From JBFEUI01 sp041547565 (GTDB lineage Bacteria; Pseudomonadota; Gammaproteobacteria; Thiohalomonadales; Thiohalomonadaceae): DNA of 15,687 bases. Of this stretch, positions 14,024 through 15,687 are shown piece after piece (within the stretch, counting starts at the first letter, position 1; the number at the start of each line of letters is the position of its first letter). Location: NCBI GenBank assembly GCA_041547565.1, contig JBFEUI010000062.1:1-15687 (forward strand), in the 5' to 3' direction. The position numbers were made by a program, and so were the translations under genes. The notes beneath the pieces were generated by a model. It ran no database searches. It was not told where the DNA came from and saw only the letters and a program-made list of their open reading frames with translations.

Positions 14024-15013
14024 CTATTGTTTATTCAGTAACGCCAACACACGCCCGTCAATCAGCTCGGCAAGGGGGGCCAGCTCACTATAGCGCTCCG
14101 CCACCTCCTGAATATACCCGACAGTACGCGGTATATCTGCAAGATAGCCCGACTTGCCATCCCGGTGGTTGAGGCGGGCAAAGATTCCGCTGGCCTTCAG
14201 GTGGCGCTGCACCCCCATCCAGTCAAACCAGCGCAAAAAACGCACCTCATCGGTTTGCTGCAAAATGCCGTGCTGCTGTGCAATATCGCGGTAACCAAGT
14301 GCCCACGCTTCAACCTGCTCACGAGGCCAGGCGATATAGCAATCGCGCAGCAGAGACACCAGGTCATAGGTCACCGGCCCATACACGGCATCCTGAAAAT
14401 CGAGAATCCCCGGGTTGTGTGCACACACCATCAGATTACGCGAGTGGTAGTCACGATGCACAGCCACCCGCGGTTGTTCCAGCGCCGTTTCCGCCAGCAA
14501 GGCAAACATGCGCTCGAGCATCCGCTCATCCTCATCGTGCAGTTTCAGCCCCAGATGCCGCTTCAGCAACCAGTCGCGGAACAGCCCCATTTCCGCCATC
14601 AACAGGTGATGGTCGTACGGGGGAAGTCGCGCGGCTTCCGGGCCACAGGCCTGCAGGGTCGCCAGGGCACCCAGGGCATCCCCGTACAGGCGCTCCACGT
14701 TCTCGGCATTCAGCACATCCAGGTACTGGGTGGTCCCCAGGTCGCTCAGCAGCAGAAAACCCTGCTCGTGCTCTTCGGCCAGAACCTCGGGAACATTGAG
14801 CCCGATGCGGCGCAGCTCACGCGCCAGAGTGACAAACGGCTCCAGCGACTCCTTCTCCGGCGGTGCATCCATGACAATGCGACTTTCCCCGTCGTACGTC
14901 ACACGGAAATAGCGGCGAAAACTGGCATCGCCGGAGGCAGGGGCGATGGCGTAGCCCGAAAGAGCCAGTTCACGGTTCAACCAGGATTTGAGTAACTCGA
15001 GACGTTGCGGCAC
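14024..15013 (-). CDS. amgK: AmgK-like aminoglycoside-phosphotransferase-family sugar kinase
   Basis: The 329-residue cytoplasmic kinase has an N-lobe with GDASFRRYFRV (28-38), a nucleotide-loop equivalent, and IVMDAPPEKE (46-55). The C-lobe has the catalytic loop HRDYHSRN (Asp188, Asn193) and the metal-binding DFQD (Asp205). The length and these motifs match AmgK, which phosphorylates N-acetylmuramate/N-acetylglucosamine at the anomeric position in the Pseudomonas cell-wall recycling route that confers fosfomycin tolerance. AmgK is usually followed by the nucleotidyltransferase gene murU; here DUF4197 follows instead, so the exact substrate is less certain. The start is GTG at 15013 with only a weak ribosome site. 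A possible -10 (CATACT) lies close upstream, but no good -35 was found. Confidence 0.8.
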   Translation of the reverse strand: MPQRLELLKSWLNRELALSGYAIAPASGDASFRRYFRVTYDGESRIVMDAPPEKESLEPFVTLARELRRIGLNVPEVLAEEHEQGFLLLSDLGTTQYLDVLNAENVERLYGDALGALATLQACGPEAARLPPYDHHLLMAEMGLFRDWLLKRHLGLKLHDEDERMLERMFALLAETALEQPRVAVHRDYHSRNLMVCAHNPGILDFQDAVYGPVTYDLVSLLRDCYIAWPREQVEAWALGYRDIAQQHGILQQTDEVRFLRWFDWMGVQRHLKASGIFARLNHRDGKSGYLADIPRTVGYIQEVAERYSELAPLAELIDGRVLALLNKQ

Positions 15014-15109
15014 GTGTTGTACTGTCCAGTATGAAATGCAGGGCGTTAAGGTAACACAAAACCGGTAGGCGATAGATGAACGGCGCTCCCCCGCTGTCCA
15101 GGGGGGCTG

Positions 15110-15687
15110 TCAGCCGTAATATTTTTTTACCATTGCAGAGATCTGCTCGATACTTACGGGCTTGGCAATAAAATCATCCATACCGGCGGCGAGGCAGTCG
15201 TCCTTGTCATCAGGTGTTGCATTGGCGGTCAGTGCGATAATCGGCACATGCCGGTCAGCCGGCTCCATCCCGCGCCAGGTCCTTGTCGCTTCGATGCCGT
15301 CCATCACCGGCATGCGCATATCCATGAGCACGATATCAAAGTCAGCACGCTGCAGCGCTGTGACGGCCTCAGCGCCATTTTCAACCAGCTCCACACTGTG
15401 CCCGGCCTTTTTCAGGAAGCTGGTGATGGCCAGCGCATTGATTTTGTTGTCCTCGGCGACCAGAAAGGCGCGTTTGTGCCTCGCCTCTGACGCCTCATCA
15501 GGCATCGCGGGCGGTGTACCGGTATCGTCATAGGCGGCTTTGATTGTGTTATACAGCGAGCTTAATGTCAGCGGCTTGCTGATCTGGCAATCGACCAGAG
15601 AGTGATCACTCTCACCGTTATAGTAGGTTGCATGGCAGAGTTTGGCCCGCTGTCCGGCCGGGGTGTGGCGGATCGACTCGGCTGTGC
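15110..15687 (-). CDS. Hybrid sensor histidine kinase, C-terminal part with tandem receiver domains (N-terminus beyond right edge)
   Basis: The frame is open from the TGA at 15110-15112 to the right window edge, so this is the end of a larger protein, not a stand-alone response regulator. The last 120 or so residues are a complete receiver domain: acidic pocket in FLVAEDNKIN, phospho-acceptor Asp in IVLMDMRMPVMDG, Thr in ALTAN and Lys in FIAKPV. Before it, the visible residues end in DCQISKPLTLSSLYNTI, the closing strand and helix of a first receiver with its own Lys-Pro, followed by a Pro/Ala/Asp/Glu-rich linker. Family knowledge: BarA-like or multi-receiver hybrid kinases have this order. 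An internal ATG at 15505 could be mistaken for a start. Its sensory input is not visible. Confidence 0.85.
   Translation of the reverse strand, partial: TAESIRHTPAGQRAKLCHATYYNGESDHSLVDCQISKPLTLSSLYNTIKAAYDDTGTPPAMPDEASEARHKRAFLVAEDNKINALAITSFLKKAGHSVELVENGAEAVTALQRADFDIVLMDMRMPVMDGIEATRTWRGMEPADRHVPIIALTANATPDDKDDCLAAGMDDFIAKPVSIEQISAMVKKYYG

Noticed and set aside
14165..14995. 276-residue plus-strand frame opposite the AmgK-like gene
   Set aside because: His/Gln/Arg-rich antisense product; the minus strand carries the kinase catalytic loop and DFQD motif.
15086..15106. C-run/G-run hairpin after the hybrid kinase stop
   Set aside because: Only five or six pairs and no T run on the minus strand; too weak to call a terminator.
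15110..15505. Stand-alone CheY-like response regulator
   Set aside because: The frame continues upstream without a stop into the end of another receiver domain and off the window edge, so it is better read as part of a hybrid kinase.

Overview
The window is a denitrification locus from a Gram-negative bacterium, probably a gammaproteobacterium. That placement is inferred from Sec and lipoprotein-type signals, Shine-Dalgarno-led genes, moderately high GC, and the company of DUF4197, an AmgK-type kinase and a YbaK-HDOD protein. The nir/nor content would suit a facultatively anaerobic, possibly sulfur-oxidising organism, but no sulfur gene is visible, so the genus is left open.

Left part, minus strand (1-3343): nirS encodes cytochrome cd1 nitrite reductase. 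It is followed by an open-ended gene for a membrane-anchored NapC/NirT cytochrome fused to a large C-terminal periplasmic domain that resembles the haem-binding domain of the ethylbenzene dehydrogenase gamma subunit. A GC-rich hairpin separates the two genes. Region 3344-3706 is the divergent nirS/norC control region. It has one FNR/DNR-type box for each direction plus two further palindromes.

Middle part, plus strand (3707-10779): norC-norB (nitric oxide reductase), a strong intrinsic terminator, norE-norF (accessory membrane proteins), and then, behind a separate FNR/DNR-type box, a tightly packed unit. This unit is norQ (MoxR-type AAA+ ATPase), a small DUF4870-like membrane protein, a CcoG/NapH/NosR-type membrane polyferredoxin, and norD (VWA protein). 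Nitrite is reduced to NO by NirS, and NO to N2O by NorCB. NirT feeds quinol electrons to the periplasm, and NorQ/NorD activate NorB. The two extra genes between norQ and norD are plausible maturation or electron-delivery partners.

Right part (10871-15687): a YbaK-like/HDOD fusion protein and a Sel1-repeat protein on the plus strand converge on a three-gene minus-strand set (AmgK-like sugar kinase, DUF4197 protein, small exported protein). Upstream of that set lies the 3' end of a hybrid sensor kinase with tandem receiver domains that runs off the right edge. None of these has an obvious link to denitrification.

No tRNA, rRNA, CRISPR array, transposase or phage gene was seen. Both edge genes (NirT fusion and hybrid kinase) are incomplete in the window.
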